In this document: piece by piece, positions 18,554 through 27,704 of the stretch
Numbering within the stretch: the first letter of the stretch is position 1
Layout of the letters: each line of letters starts with the position of its first letter
Assembly (NCBI GenBank): GCA_024225635.1
Contig: JAAEMK010000497.1
Span: forward strand, 186,001 to 250,000
Length of the DNA: 64,000 nt
DNA from: Desulfobacteraceae bacterium
GTDB lineage: Bacteria; Desulfobacterota; Desulfobacteria; Desulfobacterales; Desulfobacteraceae
Reading direction: 5' to 3'
Notes under the pieces: model-generated
Seen by the model: the letters and a program-made list of their open reading frames with translations, nothing else
Databases searched by the model: none
Told to the model about the DNA's origin: nothing
Program-made: the position numbers and the translations under genes

Positions 18554-20359
18554 ATGAAAACAACAAATTTCAGGAAAAAACTTCTTTTGACGATCATCCC
18601 GGTGGTTTTCGGCTGTGTTGGCGTTTTGGTTTTCATCTCCTCCCACATGGCTTCAACCTCCATTCAGGAGCACCAGGTAACCAACATGAAAAATACGGTT
18701 TCCCGGGTAGTCTTTGAACTTGACCACTGGATTCAGGAGAGGAAACGCGAAGCTGTTCTGCTCGCGGGCAATGGATTGTTTCAATTTGCGACCAGGGGGA
18801 AACTCCTGAAACAGGCGGGTAAGCATCTGTTGCTCTATCAGGAACAGTCCCTTATGTTTGAAGATGTTTTTATCATGGACCCTGAAGGAAGGATCATGGT
18901 CGGCGCTATCCCGGAGAATGCGGGAAAAAAGGCCGGGGAGGTCAAGGAATTTACCGAGAATATCGCCAGGGCGAAAAAAGGCGAGACCTGGGTCAGCCAG
19001 GTGGTCTTATCGCCGGCAACCAAGATGCCGGTCATCCTGGTCACAGCCCCCATAAGAAAGGGTGAAAAGATCATCGGAAGCCTGGGGATGACCGCAAAGC
19101 TTGAGGGGTTCACCAGCGCATTTGTCAGACCGATCAAGGTTGGGAACAGCGGGTATGCCATTCTTGTGGAGAAGACGGGACGGGTCCTTTTCCATCCTGA
19201 GAAGGGACGGCTTTTTTCCAGTATCACCCAGTATGATTTTGGAAGGCAAATGCTTGCCCAGGGCAGCGGCAGCCTTGTCTACTCCTACGAGGGGAAGGAG
19301 AAGATCAGTTTCATGGAAGCTTACGATCCAATGGGCTGGATGCTGATAACTTCCGTGCCAATGGAGGAGTATACCGAACCCATTGACGCCATGGTTCGGA
19401 TTATCATGGGGCTGGGGGCGTTTTCCATTTTAATTCTCTCGGGAATCGTCTGGGGAATAACCACCCGTGTTTATAAGACTATCAGCCGCTCCGTGGGTGA
19501 ACTGATCAGTACCAGCGGTTTTGTAGCCTCCGCCTCCGAGATGGTTGCCACGGCAAGCAAATCGGTTGCAGAAGGCGCTTCCACCCAGGCCGCTTCGGTC
19601 CAGGAGACGGCAGCCTCCCTTGAAGAGATGGAGTCCATGGTCAAGAAAAATTCCCAGGGGGCGCTGGAGGCGAAAAACGTCATGGAGAATGAGGCGATCC
19701 CCAATTTCAGGATCATGAGCGAACGAACGGAAAAGATGAAGCAGGTGATCGCGGAAACGGTGAAGTCCAGTGAGGAAACCCAGAAAATCATCAAGACCAT
19801 TGATGAGATCGCGTTCCAGACCAACCTGCTTGCTCTTAATGCGGCCGTGGAAGCGGCCAGGGCCGGGGAAACTGGGGCAGGGTTTGCCGTTGTGGCCGAT
19901 GAGGTGAGAAACCTTGCCATCCGTGCCGCGGAGTCCGCAAAGCTCACGGCCACCCTGATTGAAACGGCCAATGGCAAGATCGTGGAAGCCGATCAGTTGA
20001 ACCGTCAGCTTGTGGAGGCCCTGACCACTAACAATGAGGTGTTCTCAAGCGTCGGGGATGTGATCAACGAGATTGCCGCAGCCTCTGAAGAGCAGGCCCA
20101 GGGGATCGAGCAGATCAACACCTCAACCAGCGAGATGGATAAACTGATCCAGCAGAATGCCGGCAATGCCGAGGAGAATGCGGCTGCGGCAGAGGAGATG
20201 AAGGTGCAGGCAAGGCAGATCAGCTTTGTTGTGAAGACCATTTCCACCGTGGTCGGTCTGGACGGCAAGGGAAAATGTCCGGAGCACCCCGGCGCAGCCC
20301 GGGAAGTCTCGCCGGACATGGAGCTGTTGCCGCCTCCCGGGGAGTTTCCTTCCGGATAG
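18554..20359 (+). CDS. Methyl-accepting chemotaxis protein
   Basis: About 602 residues from the ATG after AGGGAG. TM helix about 8-30, a double-Cache-type periplasmic sensor ([18 protein letters not shown], then [22 protein letters not shown]), TM about 285-310, then a long helical signalling domain. Its hairpin tip reads [20 protein letters not shown]. There is little or no HAMP domain between the TM and the methylation helices. It signals to CheA/CheW elsewhere. The gene starts 13 bases after the binding-protein gene, so the two probably work as a pair. Confidence 0.92.
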   Translation: MKTTNFRKKLLLTIIPVVFGCVGVLVFISSHMASTSIQEHQVTNMKNTVSRVVFELDHWIQERKREAVLLAGNGLFQFATRGKLLKQAGKHLLLYQEQSLMFEDVFIMDPEGRIMVGAIPENAGKKAGEVKEFTENIARAKKGETWVSQVVLSPATKMPVILVTAPIRKGEKIIGSLGMTAKLEGFTSAFVRPIKVGNSGYAILVEKTGRVLFHPEKGRLFSSITQYDFGRQMLAQGSGSLVYSYEGKEKISFMEAYDPMGWMLITSVPMEEYTEPIDAMVRIIMGLGAFSILILSGIVWGITTRVYKTISRSVGELISTSGFVASASEMVATASKSVAEGASTQAASVQETAASLEEMESMVKKNSQGALEAKNVMENEAIPNFRIMSERTEKMKQVIAETVKSSEETQKIIKTIDEIAFQTNLLALNAAVEAARAGETGAGFAVVADEVRNLAIRAAESAKLTATLIETANGKIVEADQLNRQLVEALTTNNEVFSSVGDVINEIAAASEEQAQGIEQINTSTSEMDKLIQQNAGNAEENAAAAEEMKVQARQISFVVKTISTVVGLDGKGKCPEHPGAAREVSPDMELLPPPGEFPSG

Positions 20360-20493
20360 CCGCCAGTGCCTGGACTGCCAGGGTGAGGGGGATCATGGCT
20401 TTGCCCGGAATGATGCGGGTTGAAAAACAGGGAGTCCGGTAAATTCGTTTGATTTTAGAACCATATTTTCATACTATTCCCAGAAAGTATTGT

Positions 20494-20541
20494 AACAAAC
20501 GCCGTCCCCGGGGGCTCATCCTTTGGGAGCGGCGTTGTTTG
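20494..20541 (+). terminator. Probable terminator after the chemoreceptor gene
   Basis: AACAAACGCCG and CGGCGTTGTTT pair around a CCC/GGG inner stem with one bulged base, about 140 bases after the stop. T-rich sequence (TTGTTTGTCT) follows the stem, so it fits a weak intrinsic terminator that separates the chemoreceptor from the STAS operon. Confidence 0.5.
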
Positions 20542-20625
20542 TCTGGGGATTTAAGCCGGCAGCCAGGACCGTTGGATGACGTGAACGGGTGGTGACACCT
20601 TTTAACCATTAGTGGGGAGCAGAGA

Positions 20626-20955
20626 ATGGAGATCAAAGTGGAAAACAGGGGCGAGGGGGTTCTCGTTAGAATATCGGGACGCCTTGACGCTGTAACGGCA
20701 GCGGAACTTGACGCGGCCTTTGGAGAGATTCTGGAAGGGGGCGGTCATAATGTGATCGTTTCCATGGAAGAACTTGAATATATCAGCAGTGCCGGTCTCA
20801 GGGTGATTCTTCTGTTTGCCAAAAAGCTCCATGGGGGCCAGGGACAGGTCGGTTTTGCGGCCTTATCGGGCAATGTAAAGGAGATCTTCGATATTTCCGG
20901 GTTTTATTCCCTGTTTAAGATTTATGACACCGTGGAAGAAGCGTTTGCGGCATGA
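20626..20955 (+). CDS. STAS-domain anti-sigma-factor antagonist
   Basis: 109 residues, a lone STAS domain of SpoIIAA/RsbV type. ISSAGLRVIL contains the Ser that the partner kinase phosphorylates in this family. GGGGAG precedes the ATG. It overlaps the next gene (anti-sigma kinase) by four bases and is followed by a SpoIIE phosphatase, the classic partner-switching trio. The final target (sigma factor or enzyme) is not visible. Confidence 0.92.
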   Translation: MEIKVENRGEGVLVRISGRLDAVTAAELDAAFGEILEGGGHNVIVSMEELEYISSAGLRVILLFAKKLHGGQGQVGFAALSGNVKEIFDISGFYSLFKIYDTVEEAFAA

Positions 20956-21416
20956 TTTCAGGCGCTCCCACTGCCGGGAGTGCAAGGTTGTTGGAGGTTG
21001 TTTTCGTGAAAGGAGAATCATGGCCCGCCGATCTTGCTTCCCTGCCCCCCATCCAGGCGTATGTCGAGATCCTGGCAGCAGGTGCCGGGCTTCCTCGGAA
21101 GCGGGTGGTTCAGGTCGCCATTGCTGTTGAAGAGGCGGTGATGAACATCATCAACCACGCCTATGCCGATACCCCGAAGGGGGAGATCGCCATCGAATTT
21201 GAGGACCATCCCCTTCGGGTGGTGATTCGCGTCATCGATACCGGTATCCCCTTTGATCCACTTGGCGAGCCTGAGCCCAATATCGGTCTTGACCTGATGG
21301 AGCGTCCCATTGGCGGGCTGGGGGTGGCCATGATCCGGAACTTGATGGATGGGGTGACCTATGAGCGTTCTGAAAACCGGAATATCCTGGGCCTGGTCAT
21401 CAATAAAACCGAATAA
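20952..21416 (+). CDS. RsbW/SpoIIAB-type anti-sigma serine kinase
   Basis: 154 residues of a GHKL ATPase: N-box EEAVMNIINHAY, G1 VIDTGIPFDP and G2 GGLGVAMIRNLMDG. It should phosphorylate the STAS protein encoded immediately upstream and bind its unmodified form. A GTG at 21006 after GGAGG is an alternative start, but the ATGA overlap favours 20952. It ends ten bases before the SpoIIE gene. No sigma factor gene is adjacent. Confidence 0.9.
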   Translation: MISGAPTAGSARLLEVVFVKGESWPADLASLPPIQAYVEILAAGAGLPRKRVVQVAIAVEEAVMNIINHAYADTPKGEIAIEFEDHPLRVVIRVIDTGIPFDPLGEPEPNIGLDLMERPIGGLGVAMIRNLMDGVTYERSENRNILGLVINKTE

Positions 21417-21425
21417 GGACGTGGC

Positions 21426-23417
21426 ATGTTTTTTTCCATCAAATTCAAGATTCTTATCTCCATCACCTTGATCATGACGGTCGCGGCCGGATTCAACATC
21501 TACTTCACCCATCGGGATGTGGGCAATGCCATGCTGGTCTCCCAGAGGGACGCGGCGGAAAAGATGCTGGAATATGTCCGGCTCAACACCCAGGAGGAGT
21601 ATCGCAATCTCTTGCGGGCCAAGACCGGCATGGCCCTGGAAAAACGCTCCCAGCTCAAGGAGGCGGCCCATCTGGCCCTGTCCGTGTTTTGTTCCTATGA
21701 ATCGTTCCAGGGCGGCAAGGGGGGCCGGGAGATCGCGGAATCGTGGATTGCGACGGTACCCTTCAGGACGATCCATTGCCTGCTGCTCAACCGGGAAGCC
21801 GGGGTGATTGCAAGTTCCGATCCCAGGTTTCAGGCAAGGACCTTTCATTCCCTCACCGACGTCAAGGGCAGGAATCTTGGCAAGGTGATGTGCCATGACA
21901 GGCTCTCGGCCAGGGGGGACTATGCGGTGATCAACAGGGGGCAACAGCGGCGCCTGGCCTATTTTGTTCCCTTTTCCCCCTGGGGCTGCACCCTGGTCAC
22001 CACCCTGGATATCGACGACATTCAGGCCGAGGCCGAAAAAAAGCTCAATGAGATTATCAAGGTCCTCAACGCCACCGCCAAAGAGCTGGTGATGATCAAG
22101 GGCGGCTATTCCTTCATGTTCACCGGCAAAAGGGAGTTCATCATTTCCCCCCCGGCGGCGGTGGAGCGGAATCTTGCCGGCGGGATCAACCAGCGGACCG
22201 GAAAGCCCATCCTGGACGACATGATGGCGGCCGCCGCCTCGGACAATGCCAAGCTTGTCCATGTCTCCTCCCTGGATCCCGGCAGGGAGCCCATGACCAC
22301 CAGTATCTGCTATTTCAAGGCCCTGGACTGGTATATCGGGGTTACGGTGCCGGTGCGGGAGATCCGGCGCCCGGCCCGGGACCTGGTGCTGCGCCAGAGC
22401 TGGGTCATTGCCGTGATGCTGGCCCTGGGGCTTGTGGGCGCAAGTTTCATGGTCGCAAGGATCGCCTCTCCCCTGCGGGTGCTTGCCGCCTATGCCAAAA
22501 AATTGCCGGAGCAGGATTTTACGGCAGCGGCAACGGAGTCAGCGGCGTTTCCCATGGCGAAACGGTTTTCCCGGTCCAGGGACGAGGTGGGGGAGCTTGC
22601 CCGGTCCTTTGGTTTCATGGAGTCGGAGCTGAAAAAGAACATCCGGAACCTGGTGGATGTCACAGCCGCCCGGGAGCGCATCCAGAGCGAACTTTCCGTT
22701 GCAAGGGAGATCCAGATGGGCATAATCCCCAAAACCTTTCCCACCTTTCCCGAGTACGGCGAGTTTGACCTGTTCGCCACCATACAGCCTGCCAAGGAGG
22801 TGGGGGGCGATCTCTACGACTTTTTTCTTCTGGACGAGGATCATATCTGTTTCACCCTGGGTGATGTGTCGGACAAGGGGGTGCCGGCCGCCCTGTTCAT
22901 GGTGATCACACGAACCCTTATCAAGACCACGGCAGAGCATGAACTCTCCCCGGCCAGGATCATGTCCCACATCAACAACATCCTGGGAGAGGACAATCCC
23001 AGGGCCATGTTCGTCACCCTCATCATCGGGGTGTTGAACTTCCGCACCGGGGCGTTGACCTATGCCAGCGGCGGCCACAATCCCCCCATCCTTGTTCCTT
23101 CAGGGGAGGAGTGCTTTTACAAAAAGGACAAGAGCGGCCCCATGGTGGGGGTGATTGAGAACATCGACTACAAGGAGCTGTCCGTGGATCTTTCGTCGGG
23201 GGACGGTTTTCTGCTCTACACGGACGGGGTCACCGAAGCCATGGACCCGGACCGGAACCTCTTTTCCGACGAGCGGCTGTTGGCGGTGGTGAATGACGGG
23301 GCCAGGGACAGTATCGAGGGAATGATTGAAAATGTCATGGCGGAGGTGGCGCGCCATGCCGCGGACGCCCCCCAGTCCGATGACATCGCCATGCTCATGA
23401 TTCGGTATAACGGTTGA
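21426..23417 (+). CDS. Membrane SpoIIE/PP2C phosphatase with extracellular sensor and HAMP
   Basis: 663 residues. TM about 7-27, a large Cache-like sensor (about 30-315), TM about 325-345, HAMP about 345-400, a short coiled coil, then a SpoIIE/PP2C phosphatase from about 425. Catalytic metal-site motifs are GGDLYDFF, GDVSDKGVPAALFM, SGGHNPP and YTDGVTEAMDPD. It would dephosphorylate the STAS protein on an external signal, as SiaA does for SiaC in Pseudomonas. It overlaps the aminotransferase gene by four bases, tying that enzyme to the switch. Confidence 0.92.
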   Translation: MFFSIKFKILISITLIMTVAAGFNIYFTHRDVGNAMLVSQRDAAEKMLEYVRLNTQEEYRNLLRAKTGMALEKRSQLKEAAHLALSVFCSYESFQGGKGGREIAESWIATVPFRTIHCLLLNREAGVIASSDPRFQARTFHSLTDVKGRNLGKVMCHDRLSARGDYAVINRGQQRRLAYFVPFSPWGCTLVTTLDIDDIQAEAEKKLNEIIKVLNATAKELVMIKGGYSFMFTGKREFIISPPAAVERNLAGGINQRTGKPILDDMMAAAASDNAKLVHVSSLDPGREPMTTSICYFKALDWYIGVTVPVREIRRPARDLVLRQSWVIAVMLALGLVGASFMVARIASPLRVLAAYAKKLPEQDFTAAATESAAFPMAKRFSRSRDEVGELARSFGFMESELKKNIRNLVDVTAARERIQSELSVAREIQMGIIPKTFPTFPEYGEFDLFATIQPAKEVGGDLYDFFLLDEDHICFTLGDVSDKGVPAALFMVITRTLIKTTAEHELSPARIMSHINNILGEDNPRAMFVTLIIGVLNFRTGALTYASGGHNPPILVPSGEECFYKKDKSGPMVGVIENIDYKELSVDLSSGDGFLLYTDGVTEAMDPDRNLFSDERLLAVVNDGARDSIEGMIENVMAEVARHAADAPQSDDIAMLMIRYNG

Positions 23418-24808
23418 ATATGGAAAAAAGAAACAAAGACATGAACGCGAAGCTGAAACCGGTGATCCGGGTTTCCCCCCCCGGCCCCCGCTCCCTTGCC
23501 GCCCTGGACCGGCTCCAGGGGACCATTGGCCGGGGCAATTACATGGGGCTTTACGGCATCACCATTGCCGGGTGTGAGGATCTCTTTCTCACGGACCTGG
23601 ACGGCAACATCTATCTTGACTGTATTTCAGGGGCGGCTTCCACCAATATCGGGTATGACTTCCATGCCGTGGCCGAGGCCTATCACGACACCGCCCTTGC
23701 TTTTCCCCACACCTGTTTTTCCTATTCTCCCTCCGAGGTGGTGTTGGAGCTTGCCGAAACCCTTTTTCGGATTACGCCCGGGACGTTTTCCAAAAAGGTG
23801 CTATTCTCCTTGAGCGGTTCCAGGGCCTTTGAAAATGCCCTGGAGGTGATGTGGCAGTATACCCGGCGGCAGAAGATCATCGTGTTTGAGCATGCCTACC
23901 ATGGCGCCACCTGGCTTGCCCAGTGGGTGTCGGGCTTTCACGGCGAAAAACTGGGGGACTTCTATCATCGGATGTTCGCCCCCCTGCCCTATCCATCCTC
24001 CCCGTCATCGGGCCGCCGCATCCTGGCCGACATGGAGAAGATGCTTGCCGCAGGGGATGTGGCAGGTGTGGTGATCGAGCCGATCCAGGGGGATGCCGGC
24101 GTGATCTGCCCGCCGGACACTTTTTTTGTCTCCCTTGCCGCCCTGCTCAAGCGGTACGGGGTGCTGCTCGCCGTTGACGAGATCCAGAACGGCATGGGCC
24201 GGACCGGAAAATGGTGGAGCATCGAGCACTACGGTATCATCCCGGATCTTATCATCATGGGAAAGGCCCTGGCCGGCGGGTATGCCCCGGTATCGGCCCT
24301 GGTGGGCCGGGCCGGGGTGATCGATTCCATGGAGCCGGGCAAGCAGATCGGCACTTTTATCGGTCATCCCCCCTCTTCGGCGGCGGCCCTTGGGACCATC
24401 CGGGTCATTGAGGAGAACGGGCTCATTGACCATGTCGCCGGGATGGGGACCCGTCTTGTCCAGGGCCTTGGCAGGGTCCGGCAGCAGTTTCCCTCCCTCC
24501 TGAAAGAGGTGCGGGGGAAAGGGCTGCTGGTCGGCCTTGAGATCGACACCGGGAAGGACGAAAATTTGGGGAAATATTTTGCCATGCGGTGTGTGGAAAA
24601 AGGACTTTACATCGGGTTCTACGGGGTGCGGCAGAATGTGCTGCGCATCTCGCCGCCCTTGACCATCCAGGTCCGGGAGGTGGATTTTATCATCGGGACC
24701 ATCCGGGCGGTGGCCCGGGAGTTCCTTGAAACAGGGGTCCCGGAAGCGACCCGGGAAAAGGTGGCGCGGTTTGCCATCGGCCTGACCATGACGTGTTCCG
24801 GGGGCTGA
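23414..24808 (+). CDS. Class III PLP-dependent aminotransferase
   Basis: 464 residues of the class III (ornithine/4-aminobutyrate/diaminobutyrate) fold. LLAVDEIQNGMGRTGKW is the cofactor-ring Asp region and IIMGKALAGGYAPVSALVG carries the PLP Lys. The N-terminal part GASTNIGYDFHAVAEAY is also typical. The substrate is not readable; omega-amino acids or taurine-like amines are usual. Its start lies inside the end of the SpoIIE gene, an unusual coupling of a metabolic enzyme with a partner switch. ATGs at 23414 and 23420 are both possible. Confidence 0.85.
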   Translation: MNMEKRNKDMNAKLKPVIRVSPPGPRSLAALDRLQGTIGRGNYMGLYGITIAGCEDLFLTDLDGNIYLDCISGAASTNIGYDFHAVAEAYHDTALAFPHTCFSYSPSEVVLELAETLFRITPGTFSKKVLFSLSGSRAFENALEVMWQYTRRQKIIVFEHAYHGATWLAQWVSGFHGEKLGDFYHRMFAPLPYPSSPSSGRRILADMEKMLAAGDVAGVVIEPIQGDAGVICPPDTFFVSLAALLKRYGVLLAVDEIQNGMGRTGKWWSIEHYGIIPDLIIMGKALAGGYAPVSALVGRAGVIDSMEPGKQIGTFIGHPPSSAAALGTIRVIEENGLIDHVAGMGTRLVQGLGRVRQQFPSLLKEVRGKGLLVGLEIDTGKDENLGKYFAMRCVEKGLYIGFYGVRQNVLRISPPLTIQVREVDFIIGTIRAVAREFLETGVPEATREKVARFAIGLTMTCSGG

Positions 24809-24864
24809 AAAAGGATGGAAACCAAACTCAATTAAATCAGAAAAACTGATGAACTGGAGATATA

Positions 24865-26028
24865 ATGAGAAAACGGTCGGTTAAAATGAATGTCGGAAAA
24901 ATGCTGTCTGTTTGCTGTTGCCTCCTTGCCGTGGCACTGCTTTTTCACACGGCTTCCGCCGTTGCGGGAGGGAATGCCCCTGTCTTGAACAAGGGAAAAA
25001 AATGGCGCGTGGCCATGTACGAGGGCGGGGAGTATGTGGATTACCAGCGAAACTTCATCGGGCTTTTGAACGGTCTTCAGCACCTGGGATGGATCGAAAA
25101 CAAACCGCTACCGGAGTTTCGGCCCGAGCAGACCAAGGAACTGTGGGCCTGGCTTGCCAGGGGCGGGCTGAAGAGCGATTATATTGAGTTTGTGGCCGAT
25201 GCCCATTACAGCGCATCCTGGGACAAGGAGCTCAGAAAGACCATGCGGGCCGGGATCATCCGGCGCCTTGCCCAAAAGAAGGACATTGATCTGATGATCG
25301 CCACCGGCACCTGGGCCGGACAGGATCTGGCCAACAACCGGCACGTAACCCCTGTCATTGTCATCTCCTGCTCGGATGCCGTGGCCTCCAAAATCATTAA
25401 AAGCCCCGAGGATTCGGGGTTTGGCCATCTCCATGCCCGTATCGATCCCCAGCGGTTCGAGCGTCAGATCCGCATCTTCCATGAGATCATGGGGTTCAAG
25501 ACCCTTGGGGTGGCCTATGAGGACTCCTTGAGCGGCAGGAGCATTTCCGCCATTGAAAAGGTCAGGGCCGTGGCCAGGGAGAGGGGATTTGAGGTGAAGG
25601 TGTGCCATTCCAAGAACCAGACCCCCAGCCGCACCGAGGCCGAGGAGAGTGTCAGGGCCTGCTACGGGAAGCTCATGAAAGAGGTGGACGCCCTTTACAT
25701 CACCACCCAGAACGGGGTTAACGACAACAGCCTGCCCGGCCTGGTCGCCATGTTCAATGGGCGCCAGATACCGACCTTTTCCCAGTACGGGTCAAAGCAC
25801 GTGGAAAAGGGAATTCTCATGAGCATCTCCAGGTCCGACTTAAGCTTTGTGGGCGAGTTCTACGCCGACACCATTGCCCGGATCTTCAACGGCGCAAAGC
25901 CCGGGGACCTCAACCAGATCTTTGAGGCGCCCCCCAAGATCGCCATCAACCTCAACACCGCCCGGATGATCGGCTACGATCCGCCCATCGATGTCCTGAG
26001 CGCCGCGGACGAGATTTTCCAGGAGTAG
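24865..26028 (+). CDS. ABC_sub_bind-like periplasmic binding protein, second copy
   Basis: 387 residues with a signal peptide that holds three consecutive cysteines (SVCCCLLAVALLF). The body has WRVAMYEGGEYVDYQRNFIG, DLMIATGTWAGQDLAN, PVIVISCSDAV and a late FEAPPKIAINLNTARMIGY. This is the same superfamily as the protein at 17.6 kb but longer and divergent. It follows the aminotransferase by 56 bases on the same strand. No ABC permease is near, so it may bind a ligand for the sensor phosphatase or the sensor-MFS protein. This link is inferred. Confidence 0.8.
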   Translation: MRKRSVKMNVGKMLSVCCCLLAVALLFHTASAVAGGNAPVLNKGKKWRVAMYEGGEYVDYQRNFIGLLNGLQHLGWIENKPLPEFRPEQTKELWAWLARGGLKSDYIEFVADAHYSASWDKELRKTMRAGIIRRLAQKKDIDLMIATGTWAGQDLANNRHVTPVIVISCSDAVASKIIKSPEDSGFGHLHARIDPQRFERQIRIFHEIMGFKTLGVAYEDSLSGRSISAIEKVRAVARERGFEVKVCHSKNQTPSRTEAEESVRACYGKLMKEVDALYITTQNGVNDNSLPGLVAMFNGRQIPTFSQYGSKHVEKGILMSISRSDLSFVGEFYADTIARIFNGAKPGDLNQIFEAPPKIAINLNTARMIGYDPPIDVLSAADEIFQE

Positions 26029-26040
26029 ATTATACATTCT

Positions 26041-26072
26041 ACAGACCCGGGGCCTTCTGGACCCGGGCCTGT
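26041..26072. terminator. Bidirectional hairpin between convergent genes
   Basis: ACAGACCCGGG and CCCGGGCCTGT form an 11-bp stem with one mismatch between two convergent genes only 53 bases apart. There is no strong T-run on either strand; it is read as a shared transcription end. Confidence 0.5.
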
Positions 26073-26081
26073 CCCTCCCCC

Positions 26082-27704
26082 CTATACCACCACCACCCTG
26101 TTCCCAAGCCTTTTTCCCACCTCAAAGGAGAGGGGGCCTTTCCAGCTGCCGTTCACAAGATCCCGGGGGATCACGTCCATTACCGTGTCCAGCAGGGAGG
26201 CGTAAAAGGCCTCCTCCACGGTGAGGTCCCGGATCTTTGCCATATCTCCGGGGCTTAAGGGGGCGGCCAGCATCTCCAGGGCCCCTGCCGGAAAGAGCTG
26301 GCCTGTCCGGTTGCCGCACATCACCCCTGCCATGGCGGAGAAGAACCGGTCGCAGGGCACGGCCGCAACTTTTCGGGCCGATTCCGCCAGCCGTTCATCC
26401 CCGGTGTCCAGAAGCATACGGACCAGCTGATTCCTGATTTTCGGGAGGTACTCGCTCTGGAAATAGCCCCCCACGCAGACCAGGCCCCTGGCAAAGGCCA
26501 GGACCAGGAAGCAGGTGAAGTTGGAGGGCAAAAGCCGTCCCTGTTCCATGGCCGTGATCAGGGCCGGGGCGTTGAAATCCACCTGGAAGAGTTCCCCGCA
26601 TTCGTCCTTCCCCTTGAGTGCGGGGGCGCCGTTCCGGTGCCGGGCGAGATGGAGGGGCACCCGCCGGTTTTTTTCGTTCATGCCCCAGAAGAGCAGGGTG
26701 CCGCACCCTTTGAGCCGGGACTTCTCCCAAGGATCGATCCTGTTGTAGTCAGCAGCCAGCCGCCCGGCAAGGAGCGCCTTGTCCCAGCATCCCCTGAAGC
26801 CTGACAGGGCGGTTATCATCCGGTCCAGGAGCTTCGGGGTGAAGAACAGGTCATGGGCAAGGGTGCGCGGGCGGCCCAGGTCCTTTTTCAACAGGGCCAT
26901 AACCACCTCCTCCATGTTGATGAAGACAAGCTCGGGCGGGGTGCACTCCGCCTTGAAAAGGCCCCTGAAGATGCCCCTGTTTAGCAGGCAGGCCTGGTCC
27001 GGGTAGGAGTCTTGGGCCAGGATCGAGGGGGCGGCATACACCTGGCTGCACAGCTTGTCCCCGGAAGATCCAAGGTCGGAAGCGATTTTTTCCTCCCGGA
27101 CAAGGGTGTTAAACCGCTTTTGTGCCGTGTCCACCATTTCCCGGGTAAAGGCGGGGGTACCATGGACCATGCGGGTGTTGAACCGCTTTGGAAACAGGGG
27201 CACCTTCACGGGCAGGGTTTCGGCCATCTTTTCCGGAATCTTGTAGACCAGGGCCCCTTTGGGAAAGGTGGAGTTGTTCAGGGGGATGTTGCCGCAGGAC
27301 AGGACCGGGAGGGTGGTGCAAGGGTTTTGCCGCCGGGCCATGGCCCCGGCGGCAAAGAGCAGGTTGCCCTGGAGGGTGTGGGCCGTGAAATCCACCCCCA
27401 TGTGGTTGACGGTGCTGATGACGGGAGAGGTTTTCATATATTCGGCCACCCGGTCGGCGGTGTCCCGGCCCATGAGCCGCGCTGTCTGTTGGTGTACGGC
27501 TTTTACAAGGTCCTCCCTCTCCTGGAGGGGGGAGGGAAAGGGACCTGCAAGGACGGATGCAAGGTAGTCGGAGACCTTCTCTTTGCCAAAGTTTGAAAGG
27601 GTGTGGTCGATTTTGGGTACCCGGGATCTCACCAGGTTCATCAAATGGTCTGCCGTTGATGGAGCTCTATTTGTCATGGATCTTTGTATCGTCCCTTGTG
27701 TCAC
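26082..27704 (-). CDS. Unrecognised 540-residue protein
   Basis: I do not recognise this family. The protein is soluble-looking, with no signal peptide or clear membrane segment. Notable stretches are NHMGVDFTAHTLQGNLLFAAG, VLSCGNIPLNNSTFPKG and VVKGS-like ends lacking any P-loop, Rossmann or CxxC signature. Conserved-looking His, Asp, Cys and Asn residues sit in the first third, which would suit an enzyme. Its ATG overlaps the stop of the sensor-MFS gene (ATGA), so the two are translated together. Their convergence with the partner-switch operon suggests one system acting on one compound. No function is assigned. Confidence 0.7.
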   Translation of the reverse strand: MTQGTIQRSMTNRAPSTADHLMNLVRSRVPKIDHTLSNFGKEKVSDYLASVLAGPFPSPLQEREDLVKAVHQQTARLMGRDTADRVAEYMKTSPVISTVNHMGVDFTAHTLQGNLLFAAGAMARRQNPCTTLPVLSCGNIPLNNSTFPKGALVYKIPEKMAETLPVKVPLFPKRFNTRMVHGTPAFTREMVDTAQKRFNTLVREEKIASDLGSSGDKLCSQVYAAPSILAQDSYPDQACLLNRGIFRGLFKAECTPPELVFINMEEVVMALLKKDLGRPRTLAHDLFFTPKLLDRMITALSGFRGCWDKALLAGRLAADYNRIDPWEKSRLKGCGTLLFWGMNEKNRRVPLHLARHRNGAPALKGKDECGELFQVDFNAPALITAMEQGRLLPSNFTCFLVLAFARGLVCVGGYFQSEYLPKIRNQLVRMLLDTGDERLAESARKVAAVPCDRFFSAMAGVMCGNRTGQLFPAGALEMLAAPLSPGDMAKIRDLTVEEAFYASLLDTVMDVIPRDLVNGSWKGPLSFEVGKRLGNRVVVV

